64,000 nt of DNA from Verminephrobacter eiseniae EF01-2 (GTDB lineage Bacteria > Pseudomonadota > Gammaproteobacteria > Burkholderiales > Burkholderiaceae_C). The notes under the pieces were generated by a model, which did not search any database, was not told the origin of the DNA, and worked only from the letters and a program-made list of their open reading frames with translations. Below are positions 50,566-59,438 of this stretch, piece by piece. The position numbers and the translations under genes are program-made. The stretch lies in the NCBI RefSeq assembly GCF_000015565.1, contig NC_008786.1:1054001-1118000 (forward strand), in the 5' to 3' direction. Every line of letters starts with the position of its first letter. Within the stretch, counting starts at the first letter, position 1.

Positions 50566-51569
50566 CCGACCCGGCGCGCCAGGTACGAGGCCAATGGCGG
50601 CGGCTCGGTGAACACGGCAGCGGTTTTCAGGTGAATGATGCTGCGCCGCGACTCGGCCTGCAGATGGTTGGTCAGCGCAGCAGCGGCGGCGTCCACCGCG
50701 TCGTGCAGCAGCAGCAGTTCGTAGATGATGCGGTGTTCGTCGACGATGCGGGGGTCTATCGGCAGGCCCAGGCTGCGCAGAAAGCGTTCCGTTTCCACCA
50801 GCGGCAGTTGGATATGCCGCAGGCTTTCCGCCAACCGGTCGTTCGTCGTTGCCAGCAGCAGCGATTCGTGCAGGTCCGATTCGATGCGGTCGATCATGTC
50901 CGCAGTCCACGGTCGCCGCCGACTGGCCGAGCAGCGCTCGCACAGCGCCTGCAGTGTTTCGCGCGGCGTCTGCCGCACGGCGCCGCGCAAGGCCACGGGC
51001 TCGAGCGCGGCGCGTAGTTCGTAGAGTTCGCGGATGTCCTTGGCGGTCAGCGGGCCGGCCACCCAGTGCGAGCTTTGATTTTTGCGCACCAGGCCGCGCT
51101 CTTGCAGGCGACTGAGCACGTCGCGCGCGACCGTGCGTGAAACCCGGTAGTGGTCGGCCAGTTCGGCTTCGACGATGCGGTACTGGCCGAAGACCAGGCA
51201 GGAGGCGACGGCGCGCTCGACCTCGGCGTAGATGCGCTCCCACGAGGCCCGGGTTTGCAAAGCCGCATCGGCCTGGGCGTCCAGCGACAGCTTGAGCGCC
51301 TTGAACGGCGTGCGGATCGGAGGCACCGCTGCCGACGACGGTCCGACCAGAAACCCCCGCCCGTCGAATCGATGAATCAGTTGGCGCGACTCCAGCTCGG
51401 CGAGCGCGCGCCGCACCGGTGCCCGGCTGGTCTGGAAGACTTCGGCGATCGGCTTTTCCAACAGCACCAGACCGGGTGGCAACTGCCCGATACGGATGTG
51501 CTCGTCCAGCACCTCGGCGATGACGGCATACAGATGTGAGGTACTCAGAAGGTCGATGTCGGTTGTCAT
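50559..51569 (-). CDS. GntR-family regulator with two winged-helix domains and an FCD domain
   Basis: The product is 336 residues from the ATG at 51569. Residues about 10-75 form one GntR winged helix (LLEKPIAEVFQTSRAPVRRALAE). Residues about 110-175 form a second (IVEAELADHYRVSRTVARDV, LSRLQERGLV). The FCD-type helical effector domain follows (LYELRAALEPVALRGAVRQT). It faces the ABC cluster that begins at 51942 and probably controls it, sensing an organic acid or related ligand. Candidate inverted repeats lie in the shared 372-bp control region. Confidence 0.88.
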   Translation of the reverse strand: MTTDIDLLSTSHLYAVIAEVLDEHIRIGQLPPGLVLLEKPIAEVFQTSRAPVRRALAELESRQLIHRFDGRGFLVGPSSAAVPPIRTPFKALKLSLDAQADAALQTRASWERIYAEVERAVASCLVFGQYRIVEAELADHYRVSRTVARDVLSRLQERGLVRKNQSSHWVAGPLTAKDIRELYELRAALEPVALRGAVRQTPRETLQALCERCSASRRRPWTADMIDRIESDLHESLLLATTNDRLAESLRHIQLPLVETERFLRSLGLPIDPRIVDEHRIIYELLLLHDAVDAAAAALTNHLQAESRRSIIHLKTAAVFTEPPPLASYLARRVGY

Positions 51570-51941
51570 GTCGCTTGGCGCAGGCGCAGCGTAGCAGTTT
51601 AGGGCACCGTCGGCAGCGGCGATGCGCCAGCAAATGATTGGTTTGTCGTATGCAAAAATCCATAAAACCCCTGAATCCATCTGTCAGCGCGGCCTGGCTG
51701 CGTGGGCGCATCGCATCCAGCGAATTCCAACGGATGACCGAACGACAGGAGTGTTTGGGCCCTCTTTCCTGCCCGGATGCTGGGCCATCAGGCATTCGAA
51801 CAAGTATCTATTGCATACTATGGACACAAACAGTACAGTGACCGCATGGGTCATCCTGCCGCCTGCGCGGCGCACTGAAGGGGCAGGTAGTTCAATGCTT
51901 GGGTCTGCGCTGGTTCGCGCGTTTTCATCGGGGGCAAGGCC
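51570..51941. promoter_or_regulatory. Divergent control region between GntR gene and ABC cluster
   Basis: No convincing gene lies here. GTATGCAA (51648-51655) recurs in inverted orientation as TTGCATAC (51811-51818). The second copy is part of AGTAT-N7-ATACT (51803-51819), a GntR-like dyad in AT-rich DNA. These are the best candidate operators for the flanking GntR protein. Clear -35/-10 boxes could not be assigned. Confidence 0.4.
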
Positions 51942-53033
51942 GTGACGGCGGCACTGCATCTGCACGGTGTGAGCAAATCGTTCGGGCGGGTGACGGCGGT
52001 GCGCGATGTGTCGCTTGCGGTCGAGCCGGGCGAATACATCACCATCCTCGGCCCCAGCGGTTCGGGAAAGTCGAGCATGCTGCGCCTGATCGCCGGGTTC
52101 GATCGTCCCGATGCGGGCCGGGTCGAGGTGTTGGGCCGAGACCTGGCGGGCACGGCGGTGCATCAGCGCGGGGTCGGCTTCGTGTTTCAGTCCTTTGCGC
52201 TGTTTCCGCATCTGAGCGTTTTCGAGAATCTGGCCTTTGGCCTGCGCTACCGCAAGCATGCGCCGGTGCCCGACCAGGCGCAGATCGGGCGCGCGGTCGA
52301 TGCGGCGCTGGCCTTGGTCGGCTTGGGTGGTCTCGGCCCGCGCAGCATCGCGCAGATATCGGGCGGGCAAAAGCAGCGTGTTGCGTTGGCGCGCTGTCTG
52401 GTCGGCCAACCCGCCGTGGTTTTGCTCGACGAGCCGCTGGGCGCGCTCGATGCGAACCTGCGCGATCAGATGACGCTGGAGCTCAAGCGCATACAGCGCC
52501 AGCTCGGCAGCACCTTCTTGCATGTCACCGGCAATGAGCAAGAGGCGCTGGCGATCGGCAGCCGCGTGGCCGTGCTCGATCGCGGGGCCTTGGTGCAGAT
52601 CGACCGGCCGCGCCGTTTGTTCGAGCAGCCGGCAACGAGCCAGGTGGCCCGCTTGCTCAACTGTTTCAACCCCTTGCCGGGGCAGGCCGTCGCCGGGCGC
52701 CTGGTGGGGCCGGCGTTGGATGTGCCGCTGCCGGGGGCGGCTGCGCAGTTGCGCGGGGCGGCGGTGTGCATGGTCCGGCGCGACCGGGTGCAGGTCGATG
52801 CGGGCCAGGCGCTGCACGACGGGCACGGCGACCCCGGCGTGGCCCGTATCACGGGCGCGTACCTGGCCAGTGAATACGCCGGTTCGCGCGTGCTGGCGCT
52901 CTTCGAGACCGGCGTCGGCGCGCATTTCGAGGTCGAGTACCACCTGAGCCACCGGCGCCCGCCGGAATTCGTCCAGGGCCAGCGCTACGCCTTGCATTGG
53001 CAGGCGGCTGACACGCTGGCCTACGCCGCCTGA
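51942..53033 (+). CDS. ABC importer ATPase (PotA-like) lacking the switch histidine
   Basis: This 363-residue ATPase reads from the GTG at 51942. Walker A (GPSGSGKS, 37-44), the Q-loop (VFQSFALFPHL), a slightly altered signature (ISGGQ, 139-143) and Walker B (LLDEPLGALD, D163-E164) are present. The switch region reads LHVTGNEQEA: Gly197 replaces the His that normally polarises the attacking water (VTHDxxEA). A C-terminal TOBE-like domain follows. It is the first gene of the importer operon, and its stop overlaps the permease ATG. A second ATPase with an intact His is encoded at 56998, so this one may be regulatory or work in a heterodimer. Confidence 0.9.
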   Translation: MTAALHLHGVSKSFGRVTAVRDVSLAVEPGEYITILGPSGSGKSSMLRLIAGFDRPDAGRVEVLGRDLAGTAVHQRGVGFVFQSFALFPHLSVFENLAFGLRYRKHAPVPDQAQIGRAVDAALALVGLGGLGPRSIAQISGGQKQRVALARCLVGQPAVVLLDEPLGALDANLRDQMTLELKRIQRQLGSTFLHVTGNEQEALAIGSRVAVLDRGALVQIDRPRRLFEQPATSQVARLLNCFNPLPGQAVAGRLVGPALDVPLPGAAAQLRGAAVCMVRRDRVQVDAGQALHDGHGDPGVARITGAYLASEYAGSRVLALFETGVGAHFEVEYHLSHRRPPEFVQGQRYALHWQAADTLAYAA

Positions 53034-53956
53034 TGGCCGCGCCGCCTGCCATTTTCATGAGCCTATCGACCATGACCCTCGCCCCGCCGATTGCGCCGCC
53101 GCCTGCCGTCCCGGCGGATTTCAAGCGGGCCTGGCTGCTGGCGCCGGGCGTGATCTGGATGCTGCTGTTCCTGCTGCTGCCGATGTCGATGATGGTCTAC
53201 GTCAGTTTCTGGACCCAGACCACGTTCACGATCGAGCCTGTGCTGACGCTGGACAGTTGGCGCGCCTTCTTCGCCACGCCGACCTACGTCGGCGCGCTGT
53301 GGACCACCATCGGCCTGTGGGCGATCGTGCTGCTGGGCTGCCTGCTGCTGGGCTACCCGGTGGCGCTGTATATCGGCTTGTTCGTCAGGAACAAGGGCGT
53401 ACAGACCATGCTGCTGGTGCTGTGCGTGATTCCGTTCTGGACCTCGTTTCTGATCCGCGTGCTGGCCTGGCGGCCGATGCTCGGCAGCGAGGGCGCGATC
53501 AACCTGATCCTGATGCAACTCGGGATCATCGGCGAGCCGCTGCAGATCCTGCTGTTCAGCCCGCTGTCGGTGGTGATCGGCATGGTCCAGATCTACGTCG
53601 TGTTCATGGTCGGCCCGGTCGCCTTCATGCTGTCGCGCATCGAGCCCAGCCTGCTTGAAGCCGCCCGGGACCTCGGGGCCGGCAGTTGGAAGATTTTTCG
53701 TGCCATCGTCTGGCCGCTGAGCATGCCCGGTGTCGTGGTCGGCGCCATCTTCGTCACGATCATGGTGCTGGGCGAGTTCGCCACCTCCTCGGCGCTATCG
53801 GGGCGCAAGCTGAGCATGCTGGGCAACATCATCGTCACCCAGGTCGGCTCGCTCAAGTGGGCCTTTGCGGCCGTCGCCGGCGTGATCCTGACGGCGATCA
53901 CGGCATTGGTCGTGGCTTTGCTGCTGCGCCTGGTCAACCTGCGCGAGGAGCTTTGA
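53033..53956 (+). CDS. ABC importer permease 1 (PotB-like)
   Basis: This 307-residue permease has six membrane helices. The first is WLLAPGVIWMLLFLLLPMSMMVYVS. The ATPase-docking loop is SLLEAARDLGAGSWKIFRAIVWP (near residue 205). The first 25 residues are a Pro-rich cytoplasmic extension, so a later Met (codon 9 or 14) may be the real start. It belongs to the spermidine/putrescine and related polyamine-type group. The second permease follows 2 bp after its stop. Confidence 0.92.
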   Translation: MAAPPAIFMSLSTMTLAPPIAPPPAVPADFKRAWLLAPGVIWMLLFLLLPMSMMVYVSFWTQTTFTIEPVLTLDSWRAFFATPTYVGALWTTIGLWAIVLLGCLLLGYPVALYIGLFVRNKGVQTMLLVLCVIPFWTSFLIRVLAWRPMLGSEGAINLILMQLGIIGEPLQILLFSPLSVVIGMVQIYVVFMVGPVAFMLSRIEPSLLEAARDLGAGSWKIFRAIVWPLSMPGVVVGAIFVTIMVLGEFATSSALSGRKLSMLGNIIVTQVGSLKWAFAAVAGVILTAITALVVALLLRLVNLREEL

Positions 53957-53958
53957 GC

Positions 53959-54810
53959 ATGCAGGGCAAAACCTCGCTGCGTCTGTTTCTGGCGCTGTTT
54001 ACCGCCGGGTTCATCGTGTTCCTGTATGGCCCGATGGTGGTGCTGAGCATCCTGAGCTTTCAGACCGGCCCCGAGGGCGGCCCGCAGTTTCCCATCATCG
54101 AATGGTCCTCTTACTGGTACCGGCACCTGCTCGGGTGGGCTGCGCCGTCGCGCGTCGCGCCGTTGGATCTGGGCCCGGCCCTGCTCCGGTCGCTGGCGCT
54201 GGCGCTGGCAACGACGGTGGTCGCAACGGTTCTCGGGGTGCTTTCGGCGCAAGCCTTCCGGCGGCGCTTTCGGGCTTCGGGGCTGGTCTTTTATCTGATC
54301 GTGCTGGGCATGATCGTGCCGGGCATCCTGGTCGGCCTGGGCGTCGCGCTGCTGGCCAATATGCTGGGCCTGCCGCGCGCATGGTGGGGCAGCTCGTTCG
54401 TGGTCCATGTGGTCTACGCCTACCCGTTCGCCTTCCTGGTGATGCTGGCTGTCTTCAACCGCTTCGACCGCTCGCTCGAAGAGGCCGCCTGGAGCCTCGG
54501 GGTCAGCCCCGCCACGACCTTCCGGCGCATCACTTTCCCGTTGATTTTCCCGGGGGTGCTCAGCGCGATGCTGTTCTCGTTCACGCTGTCGTATGACGAA
54601 TTCTCGCGCACGCTGTTCACCGCCGGCGGCCAGCAGACGCTGCCGTTGACCATCTACGGCTCTTTCTCGGTCGAGATCCATCCCAACCTCTTTGCGTTCG
54701 GCGTGCTGACGACCTTGGCCTCGTTCACCTTGCTGGCCGTGTATGGCGCGCTGATGGCGCTGACGCTGCGACGCGCCCGGTCGGTCGCGCTGCAAGAGGA
54801 GATCCGGTGA
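53959..54810 (+). CDS. ABC importer permease 2 (PotC-like)
   Basis: This 283-residue permease starts MQGKTSLRLFLALFTAGFIV. It has six predicted helices and the EAA loop SLEEAAWSLGVSPATTFRRITFPLI (near residue 175). PotC-type permeases pair with PotB-type ones in importers of polyamines, thiamine-like compounds or other organic cations. Spacing to the first permease is 2 bp. A 138-bp gap follows before the SDR gene, but all genes to 61870 run the same way. Confidence 0.92.
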   Translation: MQGKTSLRLFLALFTAGFIVFLYGPMVVLSILSFQTGPEGGPQFPIIEWSSYWYRHLLGWAAPSRVAPLDLGPALLRSLALALATTVVATVLGVLSAQAFRRRFRASGLVFYLIVLGMIVPGILVGLGVALLANMLGLPRAWWGSSFVVHVVYAYPFAFLVMLAVFNRFDRSLEEAAWSLGVSPATTFRRITFPLIFPGVLSAMLFSFTLSYDEFSRTLFTAGGQQTLPLTIYGSFSVEIHPNLFAFGVLTTLASFTLLAVYGALMALTLRRARSVALQEEIR

Positions 54811-54948
54811 AGCCCCCGCGCATTGCCAGCGGCCCGGCAACGCCCGTTGCGCGGCCGGCGCTGGTTTGCGCGCAGCGCCGCTGCTGCGTGTGTCGCGGGC
54901 CGGGCGCGGCGCGATGGGCCGCCGGGGTGATTTTCTGAAGGAGCCCGG

Positions 54949-55707
54949 ATGCAACGACCTGTCATGCTCATCACCGGCGGCGGCATAGGCATAGGTCGCG
55001 CCACCGCATTCGAGGGCGCCAAGGCGCGCTACCACGTCATCGTGACCGATGTGCTCGAAAGCGCCGGCGTCGAGGTCGCCCGGGCCATCGTCGCCACCGG
55101 CGGCAGCGCCGACTTCGAGTTTCTCGACGTGCGCTCGACCGAGGCGGTGAATGCGCTCGTCGCCCGGGTCGAACAGCGCTGCGGCGCGATCGACGCATTG
55201 GTTCTGAATGCCGGCATTGCGCACCGCGCGCCCCTGTCCGAGATGAGCGACGCGCAATGGGATCAGACGATGGAGATCGACCTCAAGGGCATGCTCAGGG
55301 TGGCCCGCGCGGCGCTGCCGGGGATGCGCACGCGCGGCAGCGGCTCGATCACGGCCCTGTCCTCGGTCATGGGCCTGGCCTACGGGTGGAGCGAGCATGT
55401 GCATTACTCGGCGGCCAAGGCCGGCGTGCTGGGCATGGTGCGGGCCATGGCGGTCGAACTGGCGCGCCAGGGCATTCGCGTCAATGCCGTCGCACCCGGC
55501 TATGTGCGCACGGCGCAAGCCCTGTCGCGCGAGCACTCGCTCGGGCCTGAAGGGCTGGAGGCTGCGGCAGCGTTCATTCCGCTCGGCCGCGTCGGCGAAC
55601 CCGACGACATCGCCGGCGCGATCCTGTTTCTTTGCAGCGACGCGGCACGCTACATCACCGGCCAGACCTTGGTGGTGGACGGCGGCCTGCTCGTGGGGCG
55701 CTATTGA
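54949..55707 (+). CDS. Short-chain dehydrogenase/reductase within the ABC cluster
   Basis: This is a 252-residue classical SDR with TGGGIGIG (residues 9-16), an Asp after the second strand (IVTDV, D34) that favours NAD, and NAG at 87-89. The catalytic S138/S139, Y153 and K157 (YSAAK) are present. A GAAGGAG ribosome site precedes the ATG. Lying inside a transporter operon, it probably oxidises or reduces the imported compound or a product of the deacetylase-type enzyme encoded downstream. The substrate is unknown. Confidence 0.92.
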   Translation: MQRPVMLITGGGIGIGRATAFEGAKARYHVIVTDVLESAGVEVARAIVATGGSADFEFLDVRSTEAVNALVARVEQRCGAIDALVLNAGIAHRAPLSEMSDAQWDQTMEIDLKGMLRVARAALPGMRTRGSGSITALSSVMGLAYGWSEHVHYSAAKAGVLGMVRAMAVELARQGIRVNAVAPGYVRTAQALSREHSLGPEGLEAAAAFIPLGRVGEPDDIAGAILFLCSDAARYITGQTLVVDGGLLVGRY

Positions 55708-55772
55708 GCGCCATCGAGCGCCATCGGGGCGCGCGCCTGGCGTTTGGTTTTTTTCACTGAAAGGAAATCGAC

Positions 55773-56993
55773 ATGACGACCCGATTCGATCCATCACGGC
55801 GCCACGCGCTGGCGCAGGGGCTTGCGCTCGGCGCCAGCGGCGCGTTGCTGCCCGCCGGCGCGGCGCTGGCGCAGACCGGCCCATTGGCCAAACAGCAATT
55901 GCGCACGATAGGGCTGTCGGTGACCGTGCAAGAGCGCATCCTGTCCGACTTCAAAGCCAAGTCCGGCGTTGCCAAGACCACGGGGACGGCGGCGACGTTT
56001 CCGGACGCGCAAACCAGGATTCTCTCGGGCGCCAAGGACTTCGATGTCTGGGAAATCATCGCCGAGCGCTTGCCGGCCCTGGTGATGACCAAGAATGTCT
56101 ACCCGGTGCCGACGGCGGCGCTGAAGAACTGGGGCAATATCCGCGACACCTTCACGCGGCCGAACGCCAAGCTGCCGGCCAAAGCCCAGATCACCGGACA
56201 GATCTGGGCCGACGCGGCGCAGACCTCGCTGTACATGGTGCCTACGGTCTACAACTATGACTCGATCGGCTACAACCCCAGCGTGCTCAGCGCGCAAGAG
56301 GCCGACAGTTGGACGGCCCTGTTCGACAAGAAGTGGAAGGGTCGCTCCGGGCTGAACACCGACCCCTTGATCGCGATCGGCCAGGCCATCCTGGCGATGA
56401 ACTCGCTGGGCTTGTCGGACGTGAAGAACCCGGGCAACCCCGGCAGGAAGGAGATCGACGAGGCGATCAGGTTCCTGATAGCCAAGAAGAAGGAAGGGCA
56501 ATTTCGCGCGCTGTGGGGCGATTTCGGCGAACTGGTGAATCTGCTGGCCTCGGGCGAGATGGTGGTCTGCGATGCCTGGCAGCCTGCGGTGATGGCGGTC
56601 AAAGCGCAAGGCCGGCCCTGCAAGTATGCAACCCCCAAGGAGGGCTACCGCGCCTGGGCGATAGGCGTCACCGTGCTGGCCACGACGCCCCATCGCGAGG
56701 CCGCGATGGCGTATGCCGACTATTGGCTGTCAGGCCCGCCGGCGATCACCGTCTCCGAGCAGGGCTACTACTCGCCGAGCACCAATATCAAGCAGGTGAT
56801 GGCGCCCGAGAAATACGCCTTCTGGTACGAGGGCGCGCCCTGGGTCGGCGCGCCCGAGCGCGGCATCCGGGAGGGCGACCTGCGTGACGGGGGCTCGTTG
56901 GCACAGCGCGCAGCGCAGGTGGCGTACTGGCACCAATGGCCCGATGCCTATGACTACCTGATCCAGAAGTGGAATGAGTTCCTGACGGCCTGA
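55773..56993 (+). CDS. ABC importer binding protein 1, Tat-type signal (PotD-like)
   Basis: This 406-residue extracellular binding protein has a twin-arginine-like leader: SRRHALAQG is followed by a hydrophobic stretch (LALGASGALLPAGAALA). The mature part is of the PotD/spermidine-binding class. It carries KEGYRAWAIG, QGYYSPS, FWYEGAP and DGGSLAQRAAQVAYW near the C-terminus. The same chain of motifs occurs in the second binding protein at 60632, so the two are paralogues. The ATPase gene at 56998 starts 4 bp after its stop. Confidence 0.92.
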   Translation: MTTRFDPSRRHALAQGLALGASGALLPAGAALAQTGPLAKQQLRTIGLSVTVQERILSDFKAKSGVAKTTGTAATFPDAQTRILSGAKDFDVWEIIAERLPALVMTKNVYPVPTAALKNWGNIRDTFTRPNAKLPAKAQITGQIWADAAQTSLYMVPTVYNYDSIGYNPSVLSAQEADSWTALFDKKWKGRSGLNTDPLIAIGQAILAMNSLGLSDVKNPGNPGRKEIDEAIRFLIAKKKEGQFRALWGDFGELVNLLASGEMVVCDAWQPAVMAVKAQGRPCKYATPKEGYRAWAIGVTVLATTPHREAAMAYADYWLSGPPAITVSEQGYYSPSTNIKQVMAPEKYAFWYEGAPWVGAPERGIREGDLRDGGSLAQRAAQVAYWHQWPDAYDYLIQKWNEFLTA

Positions 56994-56997
56994 GCCC

Positions 56998-58113
56998 ATG
57001 CAGCACGATCTCGAACTGCTGAACCTGTGCAAGCGCTATCCGGGCGGCCACCAGGCCGTCGACAACTTTTGCCTGCAGGCCCGACGGGGCGAGTTCATCT
57101 CGATCGTCGGCCCGTCGGGCTGCGGCAAGACGACGACGCTGCGCATGTTGGCCGGATTCGAGAGCCTGAGCAGCGGCCGGATTTTGCTGCGCGGTCAGGA
57201 CATCGGGCATTTGCCGCCCGAGCAGCGGCCGACATCGACGATCTTTCAGGACTTCGCGCTGTTCCCGCACATGACGGTGCGCGAGAACATTGCGTTCGGC
57301 CTGCAGGTGCGCAGGCTGGCTCCGGCGGCGATGAAGGCGCGCATCGATCACATGCTCGGGCTTTTCGAGCTCGATGCGGTGGCCGGACGCCGCGGCAGCC
57401 AGTTGTCGGGCGGGCAGCGCCAGCGGGTGGCGTTGGCCCGCGGCTTGGCGGTACAGCCGGACATCCTGCTGCTCGACGAACCCCTGGGCGCGCTCGATGC
57501 CAACCTGCGCAAGTCGATTCAGCATGAGCTCAAGCTGCTGCAGCGCGAGGTCGGCATCACCTTCTTGTTCGTCACGCATGCGCAATCCGAAGCGCTGGTG
57601 CTGTCCGACCGCGTGGTGGTGATGAATCGCGGCCGCGCCGAACAGATCGCCACGCCCCATACCCTGTACACGCGCCCGGCAACGCCGTTCGTCGCGCGCT
57701 TCATCGGCCGCAACGCCTTGCTGGCAGGCCGGGTGCAGGCGCTGGGGCACGGCGTGGCGCTGGTGGACACGGCGCTGGGCCTGCTCAAAGGCAGCCCTGC
57801 CGAGAACAGCGGCCTGCGCATCGGAGACCGCGCGCTGCTGGTCGTGCCCTCGGAAGCGATGGATTTGAGAGCGGCGCCAGACGACGAGACCCAGGCGCCC
57901 GAAGGGCAGATCGCCGGCCATGTCAGCGGCCGGACCTACACCGGACAGACCGTGCGGCTACAGGTCGAATTGGCCGACGGCGAATGCCTGAGCATCAAGC
58001 GCCATGTCGATCACGCGGACGATTTGCCCAACGCGGCCAGGGTGCAAGTGTCGTGGCCGATTGCCGAGGCGACGGTGATCCCTGCGGGCCCCGATCCGGG
58101 GTCGTGTCTGTAA
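56998..58113 (+). CDS. ABC importer ATPase 2 (PotA-like), complete motifs
   Basis: This 371-residue ATPase has Walker A (GPSGCGKTT), Q-loop (IFQDFALFPHM), signature (LSGGQRQR), Walker B (LLLDEPLGALD) and switch His (VTHAQSEA). The residue after the His is Ala instead of the usual Asp. It is followed by a TOBE domain. It is probably the active motor of the importer whose first ATPase lacks the switch His. Presence of two ATPases, two permeases and two binding proteins in one cluster suggests either a heterodimeric motor or a partly duplicated system. The deacetylase-type gene starts 18 bp downstream. Confidence 0.92.
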   Translation: MQHDLELLNLCKRYPGGHQAVDNFCLQARRGEFISIVGPSGCGKTTTLRMLAGFESLSSGRILLRGQDIGHLPPEQRPTSTIFQDFALFPHMTVRENIAFGLQVRRLAPAAMKARIDHMLGLFELDAVAGRRGSQLSGGQRQRVALARGLAVQPDILLLDEPLGALDANLRKSIQHELKLLQREVGITFLFVTHAQSEALVLSDRVVVMNRGRAEQIATPHTLYTRPATPFVARFIGRNALLAGRVQALGHGVALVDTALGLLKGSPAENSGLRIGDRALLVVPSEAMDLRAAPDDETQAPEGQIAGHVSGRTYTGQTVRLQVELADGECLSIKRHVDHADDLPNAARVQVSWPIAEATVIPAGPDPGSCL

Positions 58114-58131
58114 ACCGCCAAGGAGTGGAAG

Positions 58132-59016
58132 ATGGCGAAAGAAATTTTGTGCGGCTTCGGCGTCGACGTGGATGCCGTCGCCGGCTGGCTGGGCTCGTAT
58201 GGCGGCGAGGACTCGCCGGACGACATCTCGCGCGGCCTGTTCGCCGGCGAGGTCGGAGCACCGCGCCTGCTGCGGCTGTTCGAGCGCCTGGGGATTCGCA
58301 CCACATGGTTCATACCCGGGCATTCGATAGAGACCTTCCCGAGCCAGATGCGCGCGGTCGCCGAGGCCGGGCATGAAATCGGCATCCATGGCTACTCGCA
58401 TGAGAACCCGATCGCGATGACGGCGGTGCAGGAGGAAGCGGTGCTGGACAAATGCATAGACTTGGTACAGGCACTGTCCGGCAAGCGCCCCACCGGTTAC
58501 GTCGCCCCCTGGTGGGAGTTCTCGGCCGTCAGCAACGAACTGCTGCTCAAGAAGGGCATCAAGTACGACCACTCGTTGATGCACAACGATTTTCATCCGT
58601 ACTATGTGCGCGTGGGCGACAGTTGGACCAAGATCGACTTTGGCAAACCGGCGGCCGAATGGATGAAGCCGCTGCGCCGTGGCACCGAATCGCGCCTGAT
58701 CGAGATCCCCGGGAACTGGTACCTCGATGACCTGCCGCCGATGATGTTCATCAAGAAGTCGCCCAACAGCCATGGCTTCGTGAACCCGCGCGACATCGAG
58801 CAACTGTGGCGCGACCAGTTCGACTGGGTCTACCGTGAGCTGGACTACGCGGTGTTTCCGATCACCATCCATCCGGATGTCTCTGGCCGGCCGCAGGTAT
58901 TGCTGATGCTCGAGCGCCTGTTTGCCCACATGAGCGCGCACCCGGGCGTGCGCTTCGTCACGCTCGATGAAATGGCCGACGATTTCGCGCGGCGCCAACC
59001 GGCCCCGGCGCCCTGA
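58132..59016 (+). CDS. Polysaccharide-deacetylase-fold (PuuE/CDA-like) enzyme
   Basis: This 294-residue enzyme has the NodB-type metal site: Asp12/Asp14 in GFGVDVDAV and H86/H90 in [19 protein letters not shown] (residues about 123-131) and a late [11 protein letters not shown] complete the pocket. There is no signal peptide, so the enzyme is cytoplasmic and not a wall-polymer deacetylase. Cytoplasmic relatives hydrolyse small amides or imides such as allantoin-like or formylated compounds. It would act on whatever the surrounding importer brings in. An AAGGAG ribosome site lies before the ATG. Confidence 0.9.
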   Translation: MAKEILCGFGVDVDAVAGWLGSYGGEDSPDDISRGLFAGEVGAPRLLRLFERLGIRTTWFIPGHSIETFPSQMRAVAEAGHEIGIHGYSHENPIAMTAVQEEAVLDKCIDLVQALSGKRPTGYVAPWWEFSAVSNELLLKKGIKYDHSLMHNDFHPYYVRVGDSWTKIDFGKPAAEWMKPLRRGTESRLIEIPGNWYLDDLPPMMFIKKSPNSHGFVNPRDIEQLWRDQFDWVYRELDYAVFPITIHPDVSGRPQVLLMLERLFAHMSAHPGVRFVTLDEMADDFARRQPAPAP

Positions 59017-59033
59017 CGGAACCGGCGCGCCCT

Positions 59034-59438
59034 ATGTGCGGCATATGCGGCGTTCTGGGCGAGCCTGCGCATTGGAGCAGCGCGCAGGGACGGCTGCGGC
59101 TGGCCATGCCCGCCACCGCGCGGGCTGAGCGGGCACGCATGGTCCGGATGCTCAACCGCATTGCGCGCACCCGCAACGTGCAGATCAGCGACTGGCAGGG
59201 CTGCGCGTACCTGGTTGCCGGCGCCACCGGCAGGCAGGAACTGGTGCCATCGCTGGCCCAGGTGTGGCTGGCGCTCGATCGGCTCGGCGGCGCTGCGATC
59301 GATCCGCTGGAGCATGGGTGGCTGAGCCGGCCTCCGGTCGGCGGGGGACTGAACCGGCCTCCGGCCGGCGGGGGACTGAACCGGCCTCCGGTCGGCGCAG
59401 GGTTGCCCGAGGAGCCAGAAACCGGCGGGGGCGGCTGA
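59034..59438 (+). CDS. Small MCGICG-type protein paired with CobW, role unknown
   Basis: This is a 134-residue protein starting MCGICGVLGEPAHWS. The first residues resemble the class II glutamine-amidotransferase start, but the rest is far too short for that fold. A central helix (RARMVRMLNRIARTRNVQIS), DWQGCAYLVAGATGRQELV and LAQVWLALDRLGGAAIDPL follow. Similar MCGxCG proteins of about 100 residues accompany CobW genes in other proteobacteria as conserved hypotheticals, as I recall. The last 30 residues come from a 27-bp tandem repeat. Its stop overlaps the CobW start (TGATG), implying a tight functional link. The Cys pair could bind metal. Confidence 0.75.
   Translation: MCGICGVLGEPAHWSSAQGRLRLAMPATARAERARMVRMLNRIARTRNVQISDWQGCAYLVAGATGRQELVPSLAQVWLALDRLGGAAIDPLEHGWLSRPPVGGGLNRPPAGGGLNRPPVGAGLPEEPETGGGG
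59322..59402. repeat. Three tandem 27-bp repeats inside the MCGICG gene
   Basis: Three consecutive 27-bp units, differing at only a few positions, encode LSRPPVGGG, LNRPPAGGG and LNRPPVGAG at the C-terminus of the small protein. The length is a multiple of three, so copy-number change would keep the frame and the coupling to the CobW gene. Confidence 0.95.

Noticed and set aside
48283..51795. A single minus-strand frame of about 1170 codons
   Set aside because: Only its last 401 codons (DUF3108) show real protein character. The rest runs antisense through the FAH gene and out of frame through the GntR gene, a common effect of high GC.
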